Below, in pieces: positions 1-6,949 of a DNA stretch of 12,347 bases. A program made the translations under genes and the position numbers. The stretch is taken from assembly GCA_025774865.1 (NCBI GenBank), contig JALGZO010000503.1, positions 1-12,347 of the forward strand, given 5' to 3'. The notes beneath the pieces were generated by a model. It had not been told where the DNA came from and ran no database searches. It saw nothing but the letters and a program-made list of their open reading frames with translations. Numbering within the stretch: the stretch's first letter is position 1; each line of letters starts with the position of its first letter. This stretch comes from a bacterium (GTDB lineage: Bacteria; ARS69).

Positions 1-428
1 GTTTGCGTCTGCGTGTCGGTGATGTGTACCCACCGGATCGGATCCGACGCGGTCGCCGGAAACGTCTTCAGGCCGAAGATGACCGTGTCGGGGGCCGCCT
101 GTCCCGCCACGAACCGCTGGTACCAGGGAGTCGTCGGCCAGTGCCCGGCGGGAATGGTCAGGGTGACGAAACGATAGATGTCGAGGTCGAGCGTGAGGTC
201 GAGCCGGCCTTCGGCATCCGTCGTGCGGATCTCTTCCCCGTTCGTGATCCGGACGCTCGCGAGTCCCGGTTCCGTCGTGTCCTCGATCCCGTCCGCATCG
301 AGATCGTGAAACACACGACAATGCACGAGAAGTGAGTCCGCCGCCTCGGCCGAGGCCGCGGCGAGAACGGGGGGGAGAAGGACGGCCAGGGCAGCCAGCC
401 GCACGGCCATCCCCGGTCGTAGGTGCAT
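1..428 (-). CDS. Secreted metallophosphoesterase, N-terminal part (runs off left edge)
   Basis: Partial gene: 142 codons are visible before the window ends. It starts at ATG 428 with a GGAG (436-439) seven bases upstream, and an in-frame stop at 450-452 rules out a longer protein. Residues 1 to about 29 form a Sec signal peptide with a hydrophobic Leu/Ala/Val core. Residues about 32-90 resemble an SdrD-B/MetallophosN-type beta domain: 'VFHDLDADGIEDTTEPGL', then a repeated Thr/Asp-rich strand pattern ('TTDAEGRLDL'). The visible end, 'RWVHITDTQTQ', matches the first metal-binding block (H-x-[ST]-D-[TH]-Q) of calcineurin-like phosphoesterases. The family hydrolyses phosphomonoesters or diesters using two metals. 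Here it would act outside the cytoplasm; the substrate is unknown. The remaining metal-ligand blocks lie outside the window, so catalytic integrity cannot be judged. Confidence 0.78.
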   Translation of the reverse strand, partial: MHLRPGMAVRLAALAVLLPPVLAAASAEAADSLLVHCRVFHDLDADGIEDTTEPGLASVRITNGEEIRTTDAEGRLDLTLDLDIYRFVTLTIPAGHWPTTPWYQRFVAGQAAPDTVIFGLKTFPATASDPIRWVHITDTQTQ

Positions 429-491
429 CAGCGGGCTCCGACGAGATGCTCAGCAAGGATGAGGAGGCCCTGATCGAGCGCGAAACGGGGA

Positions 492-518
492 TTGCTCACA
501 CGAGCTATCGTGGAGCAA
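492..518. promoter_or_regulatory. 11-bp hairpin in spacer upstream of the metallophosphoesterase
   Basis: Inverted repeat with outer arms TTGCTC (492-497) and GAGCAA (513-518), one bulged A at 498, inner arms CACGA (499-503) and TCGTG (508-512), and loop GCTA. It sits 64 bp upstream of the metallophosphoesterase start and about 100 bp downstream of the lipoprotein stop. No T-run follows on the minus strand, so it is not a canonical intrinsic terminator. It could be an RNA structure in the leader, a factor-assisted terminator or a protein site. Confidence 0.4.
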
Positions 519-570
519 GGGGGCCGGCCGATTCAACCCCTCGGGCCAAAAGGCGGCAAACGACCCCGAA

Positions 571-586
571 GAGACGCTATCGTCTC
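571..586. promoter_or_regulatory. 6-bp hairpin sharing its core with the neighbouring hairpin
   Basis: Perfect arms GAGACG (571-576) and CGTCTC (581-586) around loop CTAT. It lies 32 bp downstream of the lipoprotein stop codon on the minus strand. Its centre contains GCTATCGT (576-583), the same octamer found at the centre of the hairpin at 492-518. It could be a weak terminator for the lipoprotein gene or one of a pair of binding sites. It is short enough to be chance in GC-rich DNA. Confidence 0.25.
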
Positions 587-617
587 CAGGAGTTGTACAA
601 AGTCCGCGCGGTGCGCG

Positions 618-1445
618 TCAGGACGACCGGAAGTAGAGCGGCCCCCCGAGCGCGATCCACTTGATGTCGACAGTCCCGGCGACTCGCGTATCGACGCGCG
701 CGCGACGCTCGAAGATCCCTTCGACCAGGATGCCTCCCTTGAACTCGCGATCCTCGGCCAGCAAGTAGTCGAGCATGAGACAGGTCATGGGATCGTTGTT
801 CGTGACCAGGTAGTCGCTACCTCTCGACGTGATGAAGTAGACCGCCCGGTCCGTGGGACGCTGGCTCGCGACCACGAGCTCCGTGCCGACGAGCTGGTCG
901 GGAACGACGGATTTCCTCACGTGGAACTCCGAGACGAACACCCTCTGGTGCTCCGCCGAGGCCAGCTTCGTCCCGTCCTGCGGCGGCACTTCGCACAAGC
1001 CGACTTCCTGATCGAACTTCTGGAACGCGATGTCGCTGGCGTCGACGAGCTGCGGCAGGCGGTAGCGGAACTTCTCTTCCTTCGCGACGAGCTGGATCTC
1101 TTCGTCGCGCGTCCAGACGCGTTCGAGGACGAGGTGCCGGCGAGGCTCGCGCAGGAAGTGAACGCCGAACTCGACGTCCTCACCGGAGTACTTCTTGAGC
1201 GTGCTCTTGAGGTCCGGGCCGACGATCGGGATGAAGAGACTGCTCTCGCGAACGATCCCGATGTTCTTGCGAACGATGGGGATCTCGGGCATCGGAATGC
1301 GGTACCGGTCGGAGGGGCTCGGCACGATGCCCTTCACGACGTCCTGTACCTCAGCCACTTCGTATTTGTAGTCGACGAGGCCGCAGCCTGCCGCCGTGAT
1401 CACGGCGACGAGGACGACCGCGCCACGGACTCGGGTCCCCTTCAT
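618..1445 (-). CDS. Uncharacterised lipoprotein, 275 aa
   Basis: I do not recognise the family. The start chosen is ATG 1445, because AGGGGG (1452-1457) lies six bases upstream and because translation then begins with a short lipoprotein signal: Lys2/Arg5/Arg7, a Val/Ala/Ile core and 'ITAAGC' with the putative lipidated Cys21. The reading frame stays open upstream, but that extension is Arg/Pro-rich and looks non-coding. The mature part has no heme, HExxH or nucleotide-binding motif. It alternates hydrophobic and charged residues as in beta-rich proteins, with Cys151 and Cys212 besides the lipid Cys. The last 45 residues ('FKGGILVEGIFERR', 'VDIKWIALGG') look like a beta-sheet sandwich. It lies upstream of the metallophosphoesterase on the same strand with a 189-bp gap, so an operon is possible but not shown. 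It is divergent from the TPR unit. Confidence 0.72.
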   Translation of the reverse strand: MKGTRVRGAVVLVAVITAAGCGLVDYKYEVAEVQDVVKGIVPSPSDRYRIPMPEIPIVRKNIGIVRESSLFIPIVGPDLKSTLKKYSGEDVEFGVHFLREPRRHLVLERVWTRDEEIQLVAKEEKFRYRLPQLVDASDIAFQKFDQEVGLCEVPPQDGTKLASAEHQRVFVSEFHVRKSVVPDQLVGTELVVASQRPTDRAVYFITSRGSDYLVTNNDPMTCLMLDYLLAEDREFKGGILVEGIFERRARVDTRVAGTVDIKWIALGGPLYFRSS

Positions 1446-1605
1446 GGCGCACCCCCTGGCTCGGGGACGATTCCGGACTTTCGGGTCCTCTACGTCCATG
1501 GGTATCCGTTTCCCCCAGGCCCGGCAAGGCCTTCTCGGCCCGTCGAGTGGCCCGTCCGCCCGGTTTGAGTTCGCGGGCGCGGCGGCGCTCCAGTAGAGTC
1601 GCGAC

Positions 1606-1624
1606 TCTCCCGGAGGCCGGGAGA
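1606..1624. promoter_or_regulatory. 8-bp GC hairpin just ahead of the TPR gene
   Basis: Perfect arms TCTCCCGG (1606-1613) and CCGGGAGA (1617-1624) enclose a 3-base loop, AGG. If translation starts at TTG 1646, this hairpin lies in the 5' leader, eight bases before the Shine-Dalgarno site. No T-run follows it. Its meaning is uncertain: leader structure, protein site, or chance. Confidence 0.25.
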
Positions 1625-1632
1625 ACGCACGC

Positions 1633-1637
1633 GGAGG
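1633..1637 (+). promoter_or_regulatory. Shine-Dalgarno GGAGG deciding the TTG start of the TPR gene
   Basis: GGAGG sits eight bases before TTG 1646. The in-frame GTG 1547 further upstream has no comparable site and would add 33 Arg-rich residues in front of the lipoprotein signal. The site therefore favours the TTG. Confidence 0.65.
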
Positions 1638-1645
1638 CATCGTTC

Positions 1646-3331
1646 TTGGGAGTCTGGCGGGCTTCGATCGGGGTGGGGCTCGTGATCTGGGTCGCCGGCT
1701 GCGCGCGCGACCCCGGTCCGCTTCGAGATGCGGCCGGGGCACTCGCCGAGGGCCGAACGCAGGACGCCTACCGATCCGCCGTCGCCGCGGCCGCGGCGCT
1801 ACCGGAGTCGCCCGACGCGCACGTTCTGCTCGCCGAGGCGGCACTCCTCACGATGCGGACGACCGACGGCGTGGCCGCATCGGAGCGGGCCCTGGAGCTC
1901 GCGCCGGACGACCCCCGGGCGCACGTCGTTCGAGCGTTTCTCGACCAGGCGCGCTTTCGCAACGTGGCGGCGATCGCGGCTGCCCGCGAGGCCGTCCGGC
2001 TGGCTCCCGACGAGCCGCGCTACCGGATCGCGCTCGGGGAGCTCCTGTTCGGCGGCGGCATGGTGGGCACGCCCGACTACGACGGGGCCGCCGCGGCGTT
2101 CCGCGAAGCGCTCCGCCTCGAACCGGACGCCGCGCGAGCGCGTTTCGGACTGGCGAAGTCGCTGATCCTCGCCGGGGAGGACGAAGAGGGCGAGCGGGAG
2201 ATCGGGCGGTACCTCGAGCAGCGTCACGGCCATGGGGAGGCGTACTACTTGAGGGGTCTCGCGCGTCTCCGTCGGCGCGCGCTGGGGGAGGCCGTGGCCG
2301 ACTTCCGTGACGCGGCCGCGTACGCCCCGCACGAGTCCGCTCACCACTTCAACCTCCAGCGCGTGCTCCAGCTCTTGGGCCGCGAACAGGAAGCCAGCGA
2401 CGCGAGGAAGAGGTTTCAACACTTTCGCGGTCTGGAAAAGGGAGTCGCCGGCACGGCGGTGGCCTACCACTCCGACACGGGAAACGTGGGGGCCGCGCTC
2501 CAGTTGGCGAGGCTCTTGGCGGAGCAGGGCCGGTTTCGCGAGTGCACGATCCTGTTGGAGTCGCTTTGCCTCGATCACCCGAACCTTCTCGAGGCACATG
2601 CGCTCCTGGCCGAAGTGTGTGTCCCCTGGCACGAGATCTCCTCGGGCAGGGAGGCCGCGCTCCGAGTGATCGAAATGGCCCCGGGGAAAGCGCGAGGCTA
2701 CCTCGCCCTGGCTCGTCTCGAATCCGAAGCCGGAAACGCGGTCGCCGCGGTGAAGCCTGCGCAGACCGCGGCGAGTCTCGAGCCCGGCGATGTCGAAGTG
2801 CAGCTTCTCTTGGGTTCGATCCTGCTGGACGCTGGAAAGTTCGATGAGGCTCTGGCGTTGTTCGAACGCCTTCGCCGACAATTCCCCGAGAACCTCCGAG
2901 CGCGGGGGGGATTCGGGCAGGCTCTCGTCGGAGTGGGAAGGCACGAGCAGGGAGTGTCCGCGCTGACGGACGTGCTCCGAAGCCGCCCCCGACATATCGC
3001 CTGGTTGTACTATCGCGGTCTCGGACAGATCGGCCGAGGGAACCCCGGCCTCGCCGAAGGCGACCTTCGCAGCGTGGTCGCGATCGACCCGGCGCACGCG
3101 GAAGCTCGGGCGGGTCTCGTGCGGGTATTCCGGGAAACCGGGAGAGAGCGCGAGGCGCAGAAGTTGGAGGCGAAGCATCAGGAACGACTTGGGCTCGAGA
3201 CGGAGATCCGAGAGCTGCGTGAGCAGGGATCGCGTACCCATCACCTGGCCGACCTTCTCGAGAAGGCCGGTCGTCCCGCCGAGGCGGTCCGCGTGAGAGC
3301 GGACGCCGACGTGCCGAGCTTGCTCCCTTGA
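1646..3331 (+). CDS. TPR-repeat lipoprotein, 561 aa
   Basis: The TTG start gives a compact 19-residue lipoprotein signal (one Arg, a Ile/Gly/Val/Leu core, then 'WVAGC' with Cys19 as the lipid site). Starting at GTG 1547 instead would give 594 aa. After the signal, nearly the whole protein is about ten tetratricopeptide repeats, with repeated pairs such as 'A..ALELAPDDP', 'AREAVRLAPDEP', 'FREALRLEPDAA' and 'LGSILLDAGKFDEALALF'. TPR arrays are superhelical protein-binding scaffolds, and no catalytic motif is visible. The stop codon overlaps the start of the next gene (TTGA, 3328-3331), so translation is probably coupled to the CRTAC1-type protein. TPR proteins next to CRTAC1-type proteins are common in Planctomycetota and Acidobacteriota. 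I infer that this one binds its FG-GAP neighbour at the membrane. Confidence 0.88.
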   Translation: MGVWRASIGVGLVIWVAGCARDPGPLRDAAGALAEGRTQDAYRSAVAAAAALPESPDAHVLLAEAALLTMRTTDGVAASERALELAPDDPRAHVVRAFLDQARFRNVAAIAAAREAVRLAPDEPRYRIALGELLFGGGMVGTPDYDGAAAAFREALRLEPDAARARFGLAKSLILAGEDEEGEREIGRYLEQRHGHGEAYYLRGLARLRRRALGEAVADFRDAAAYAPHESAHHFNLQRVLQLLGREQEASDARKRFQHFRGLEKGVAGTAVAYHSDTGNVGAALQLARLLAEQGRFRECTILLESLCLDHPNLLEAHALLAEVCVPWHEISSGREAALRVIEMAPGKARGYLALARLESEAGNAVAAVKPAQTAASLEPGDVEVQLLLGSILLDAGKFDEALALFERLRRQFPENLRARGGFGQALVGVGRHEQGVSALTDVLRSRPRHIAWLYYRGLGQIGRGNPGLAEGDLRSVVAIDPAHAEARAGLVRVFRETGREREAQKLEAKHQERLGLETEIRELREQGSRTHHLADLLEKAGRPAEAVRVRADADVPSLLP

Positions 3332-4956
3332 AGAGGATCGTGACGTGGGGGCTCCTCGGAGCGGCGCTCGTATTCGGCCGCGGCGGCACGATCGCGGCCG
3401 AGGTCCCAGCACCACTCTACCGTGACATCACCGCGGAGTCCGGAATCGATTTCAGGCAGTCGAATGGCGCTACCGGGACGAAGCAATACATCGAGCTGAT
3501 GGGCTCGGGCGGGTGCCTCCTGGATTACGACGCGGACGGCCGCTTCGACCTCTACCTGGTAAACTCGGTCGGCGCGAATCAGTTGTACCGGAACCTCGGC
3601 GGTCTCCGCTTCGAGAATGTAACCGCCCGCGCCGGACTCGGGCACGAAGGGTACGGGATGGGAGCGTTCGCCGCCGACGTCGACAACGACGGTGACACGG
3701 ACATCTTCGTGACGAACTTCGGCCCCAACGCGCTCTACTTGAACGAGGGTGACGGGACGTTTCGCGAAATCGCCGCCCGCGCCGGCATCGACGACGCTCG
3801 CTGGGGAACCGGTGCCGCGTTCTTCGATGCGGACAGTGACGGCTGGCTCGATCTCTACCTCGTGAACTACGTTCAGATGGCCGTACCCGATACGAACGAG
3901 TGCTATGCCGAACAGGGTGCGATTCGCCTGTACTGTCCGCCGCGGCGCTATCCGCGGGCGAAGGACGTCTTCTATCGGAATCGTGGCGACGGTACGTTCG
4001 TCGACGCGACCGAGGTGTTCGGCGGCCGTGGGTTGGAGGGCCGGGGGCTCGGTGTGATCGCAGGCGATTTCGATCGGGATGGCCGCCCCGACGTCTACGT
4101 GGCGAACGACCTCGACCCGAACTTCCTCTTCCACAATCAAGGAGGCGGAACGTTCGAAGAGATCGGAATGCTGGCCGGCGCGAGCCACTCCGAGGACGGA
4201 CGGGAAGAGTCGGGGATGGGTCTCGCCGCGGGTGACTACGACAACGACGGGTGGATCGACCTCTTCGTATCCAACTTCGTCAACGAGACGAACACCCTCT
4301 ACCGTAACGAGGGTGGGCTCTTCCTCGACGCGTCCGCGACCTCGCGCGTCGGCCCGCAGAGCCTACCCTTCGTGAGTTGGGGAACCGAGTTTTTCGATTT
4401 CGACCTGGACGGGTGGAAGGATCTGTTCGTAGCGAACGGGCACACCGAGTCGGACGTCGAACGAATCGACCCCACGTCCACGTGGAAGCAGCCGGATTTC
4501 CTGTACCACAATCGCGGTGACGGAACCTTCGCCCAGATAACGGCCACCGTGGCCCCGAGCCTGGTCGAGCACCGCGCGGGACGCGGCGCCGTGTTCGGAG
4601 ACCTCGACGACGACGGCGACATCGACTTCGTCGTCGTCAATCAGAACGATCCGCTGCTCTTCCTGGAGAACGCGGGAGTCCCGGGCCACCACTGGATCGG
4701 GTTCCACCTGGAGGGCACCGAGTCGAACCGGGATGCGGTGGGCGCGCGCGTGGAGATCCACGCCGGCGACCTCGTCACCGTTCGAGAAGTCCGAGCCGGC
4801 TCCAGCTACCTCTCCAGCAACGATCCCCGCGTCCACTTCGGTCTGGGGGAGCGCGACACGGTCGACTCCGTCGACATCCGGTGGCCCTCCGGTCGGGAGC
4901 AGACGATTCACGGGCTTGCGGTCGATCGTTACCATCGAATCATCGAGGGGAAGTGA
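3328..4956 (+). CDS. Secreted CRTAC1-type FG-GAP/ASPIC-UnbV protein, 542 aa
   Basis: The start is TTG 3328, overlapping the TPR stop. There is no clear Shine-Dalgarno site, so re-initiation after the TPR gene is likely. A Sec signal peptide covers residues 1 to about 24 (Lys2-Arg3, a hydrophobic stretch, then 'TIAA'). Seven FG-GAP/VCBS calcium loops of the DxDxDGxxD type begin at Asp66, 117, 167, 247, 303, 357 and 425, consistent with a seven-bladed beta-propeller. Between blades 3 and 4 is the family insert 'ECYAEQGAIRLYCPPRRY' with Cys192 and Cys203, a possible disulfide. Residues about 453-538 form a complete ASPIC/UnbV domain ('VGARVEIHAG', 'REVRAGSSYLSSNDPRVHFG', 'VDIRWPSG'). The family is related to animal cartilage acidic protein 1; its bacterial role is unknown. 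The product is exported and probably binds calcium and other proteins or surface sugars. Confidence 0.92.
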   Translation: MKRIVTWGLLGAALVFGRGGTIAAEVPAPLYRDITAESGIDFRQSNGATGTKQYIELMGSGGCLLDYDADGRFDLYLVNSVGANQLYRNLGGLRFENVTARAGLGHEGYGMGAFAADVDNDGDTDIFVTNFGPNALYLNEGDGTFREIAARAGIDDARWGTGAAFFDADSDGWLDLYLVNYVQMAVPDTNECYAEQGAIRLYCPPRRYPRAKDVFYRNRGDGTFVDATEVFGGRGLEGRGLGVIAGDFDRDGRPDVYVANDLDPNFLFHNQGGGTFEEIGMLAGASHSEDGREESGMGLAAGDYDNDGWIDLFVSNFVNETNTLYRNEGGLFLDASATSRVGPQSLPFVSWGTEFFDFDLDGWKDLFVANGHTESDVERIDPTSTWKQPDFLYHNRGDGTFAQITATVAPSLVEHRAGRGAVFGDLDDDGDIDFVVVNQNDPLLFLENAGVPGHHWIGFHLEGTESNRDAVGARVEIHAGDLVTVREVRAGSSYLSSNDPRVHFGLGERDTVDSVDIRWPSGREQTIHGLAVDRYHRIIEGK

Positions 4957-6935
4957 TGCGACGACTCCCGGCGGCAGTCAGCACTCTGATACTGCTCGCG
5001 CTCGGCGCGGGTTGCGGCGGCGAGTCGGAGCCGGCGTCGGACGCCGGCGTCGAGGATGCCCATCACCACCACCCGGACCCCGTGACTCGCGCGCCGGATG
5101 CGGACGCGGTTCCGCACAGCGAGAAGCACGACGAGCTGCTGCAGATCGCCCGGCGTCTGCAGGCGAGCGACGAGACGTACTTCGGGAAAGCGATCATGCG
5201 TCAGCTCGAAGCGGCCGACACGACCGGCTTCTCCGCCGAGGAGAAGGCACAGTGGTTCCATGCTCGCGCGCACCAGGCTTTCAAGCTCGGCGGTCCGGAA
5301 GAAGCCGAAGAACTCTGGGAGAAGAGCTTCGAGGAGCGTCCGTCGGTCTGGACCAAGTATCTGATCGGTGTGACCCAACTGCGTATCGGCGAGCTGCAGA
5401 ACTGCATTCGGGGACACGACCCCGAAAGCTGCATATTTCCGCTGGCCGGCGGCGGCATTCATTCCGACGCCGGCGGCGCGGAGCGAGCCATCGCCACGCT
5501 CATGCTGACGCTGGACCGGGCGCCGCGTCCGATGCGTCCGCGCGTGCGCTGGTTCGTGAACCTCGCCGCGATGGCTCTGGATCGTCATCCGGGATTGCTC
5601 GAATCGCACGTGCTGATCGCGCCGGCGCGGTTCACGTCGGACTACGACATCGGTCGCTTCCCCGACGTCGCGATGAGTCTAGGGATCGCGCCGATGAACC
5701 TGGCGGGCGGCACCATTCTCGAGGACTTCGACGGCGACGGGTTCCTGGACATCGTGACGTCCACCTCCGACATCTACGGTCAGCTCCGCTACTACAAGAA
5801 CGAGGGCGACGGCACGTTCACGGAGCGTACGGAAGAGGCGGGGCTTCTCGGCCAGATCGGCGGCTTGAATCTGGTCCATGCGGACTACGACGGTGACGGA
5901 GACCGGGACGTGCTCGTCCTTCGGGGGGGCTGGCAAGGGACGTACGGACGCATTCCGAACTCGCTGCTCCGAAATCGCGGCGACGGGCGGTTCACCGACG
6001 TCACGCGGCGGGCCGGCATCGGCGAGAACTCCTACCCGTGTCAGGTGGCGGCGTTCGCGGATTACGATCTGGACGGCGATCTCGATCTCTTCTTCGCGAA
6101 CGAGACCCCGCCCCCGGAGTCGGGACTGAAATACCCTTGTGAGCTCTTTCGCAACGAGGGAGACGGCACGTTCACCGACGTCGCAGCCGAGGCGGGGGTC
6201 GAGAGCTTCAAGCTCGCGAAGGGTGCCGCGTGGGGCGACTTCGACGGAGATCGTGATCCGGATCTCTTTGTATCAAACCAGTACGACATCAACCGCTTCT
6301 ACCGGAACAACGGAGACGGCACGTTCACGAACATCGCCGACGAGCTCGGGGTGGACGAGCCGCGGCTGAGTTTTCCGACCTGGTTCTGGGACTACGACAA
6401 CGACGGTCGGCTGGATCTGTTCGTGGCGGGGTACGGCGGCGACGTGAACGAGGTCGCGAAGAACTACCTCCGGCCGGAGGGCAAGTACGCGCTGAACGCG
6501 CTGTACCACAATGAAGGCGGTGCATTCCGGGATCTGGCGCGGGAGTCCGGGCTGACGCGTCAGGCGCTGGTGATGGGAGCGAACTTCGGGGATCTCGACA
6601 ACGACGGCTGGCTCGACTTCTATCTGGGAACCGGCACGCCCGACTTCGATGCGCTCATGCCGAATCTGATGTACCGGAGCGACGGGAAGGGTGGCTTTCA
6701 GGACGTCACGACCTCGGGCGGATTCGGAAACCTCCAGAAGGGCCACGGGATCGCCTTCGGAGACGTCGACAACGACGGGGACGAGGACGTGTACCTGCAG
6801 AGCGGCGGGATCTACCCGTCTGGCCGAAGACGGACGCGACGCAAACCCTCGAGGGGCTCGAGCTGGACGCCTTCTATCGGGTGGTCGAGTTCGAGAAGAA
6901 GCCGGAGCGGCTGGAACGGAAGACGATCGCCCTGA
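4956..6935 (+). CDS. Lipoprotein with helical N-domain and FG-GAP propeller; C-terminus disrupted
   Basis: ATG 4956 overlaps the previous stop (TGATG), with GAGG (4945-4948) seven bases upstream. The signal ends in 'LGAGC' with Cys20 as the likely lipid site. A linker with four histidines (36-39) follows, then an alpha-helical TPR-like region (about 55-215). The FG-GAP region (about 245-621) has seven DxDxDGxxD-type loops starting at Asp257, 310, 369, 428, 479, 546 and 603; the fourth has Arg in place of Gly (DFDGDRDPD). Up to Pro621 the protein is typical of CRTAC1-type lipoproteins. From residue 622 it becomes 38 Arg/Ser/Gly-rich residues that resemble out-of-frame translation, and the expected ASPIC/UnbV domain is missing. 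Its last 43 residues survive in another frame at 6818-6949. The open frame as written is 659 aa. It may be a truncated protein, a decaying gene or an assembly error. Confidence 0.85.
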   Translation: MRRLPAAVSTLILLALGAGCGGESEPASDAGVEDAHHHHPDPVTRAPDADAVPHSEKHDELLQIARRLQASDETYFGKAIMRQLEAADTTGFSAEEKAQWFHARAHQAFKLGGPEEAEELWEKSFEERPSVWTKYLIGVTQLRIGELQNCIRGHDPESCIFPLAGGGIHSDAGGAERAIATLMLTLDRAPRPMRPRVRWFVNLAAMALDRHPGLLESHVLIAPARFTSDYDIGRFPDVAMSLGIAPMNLAGGTILEDFDGDGFLDIVTSTSDIYGQLRYYKNEGDGTFTERTEEAGLLGQIGGLNLVHADYDGDGDRDVLVLRGGWQGTYGRIPNSLLRNRGDGRFTDVTRRAGIGENSYPCQVAAFADYDLDGDLDLFFANETPPPESGLKYPCELFRNEGDGTFTDVAAEAGVESFKLAKGAAWGDFDGDRDPDLFVSNQYDINRFYRNNGDGTFTNIADELGVDEPRLSFPTWFWDYDNDGRLDLFVAGYGGDVNEVAKNYLRPEGKYALNALYHNEGGAFRDLARESGLTRQALVMGANFGDLDNDGWLDFYLGTGTPDFDALMPNLMYRSDGKGGFQDVTTSGGFGNLQKGHGIAFGDVDNDGDEDVYLQSGGIYPSGRRRTRRKPSRGSSWTPSIGWSSSRRSRSGWNGRRSP

Positions 6936-6949
6936 AGCCGGGAAGCTGA
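6818..6949 (+). pseudogene. Out-of-frame remnant of an ASPIC/UnbV C-terminus
   Basis: Read in frame from 6818, this stretch gives 'VWPKTDATQTLEGLELDAF' and then 'YRVVEFEKKPERLERK', followed by 'TIALKPGS' and a stop at 6947-6949. This is the usual ending of ASPIC/UnbV domains. Compare 'IRWPSGREQTIHGLAVDRY' at the end of the upstream paralogue. It follows 'GGIYP' of the propeller directly but is shifted by one base, so the roughly 80-90 residues normally between those points are missing. The loss would be of length 3n+1. The tail has no start or ribosome site of its own. Confidence 0.75.

Noticed and set aside
492-1568. 358-codon plus-strand open frame opposite the lipoprotein
   Set aside because: It mirrors the codon pattern of the minus-strand gene, is rich in Arg/Asp/Val, has no signal or known domain, and the minus strand has a good lipoprotein start and Shine-Dalgarno site.
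1799-3415. 538-codon minus-strand open frame opposite the TPR gene
   Set aside because: It is a mirror frame of GC-rich coding DNA; the plus strand encodes unmistakable TPR repeats.
5808-6328. Three copies of GACGGCACGTTCAC (5808, 6162, 6315) as a DNA repeat element
   Set aside because: They encode the conserved 'DGTFT' after FG-GAP loops and simply reflect repeated protein blades.
6816-6824. Programmed ribosomal frameshift to join the propeller to the ASPIC tail
   Set aside because: No slippery heptamer is visible, and a shift would not restore the 80-90 residues missing between the two parts.
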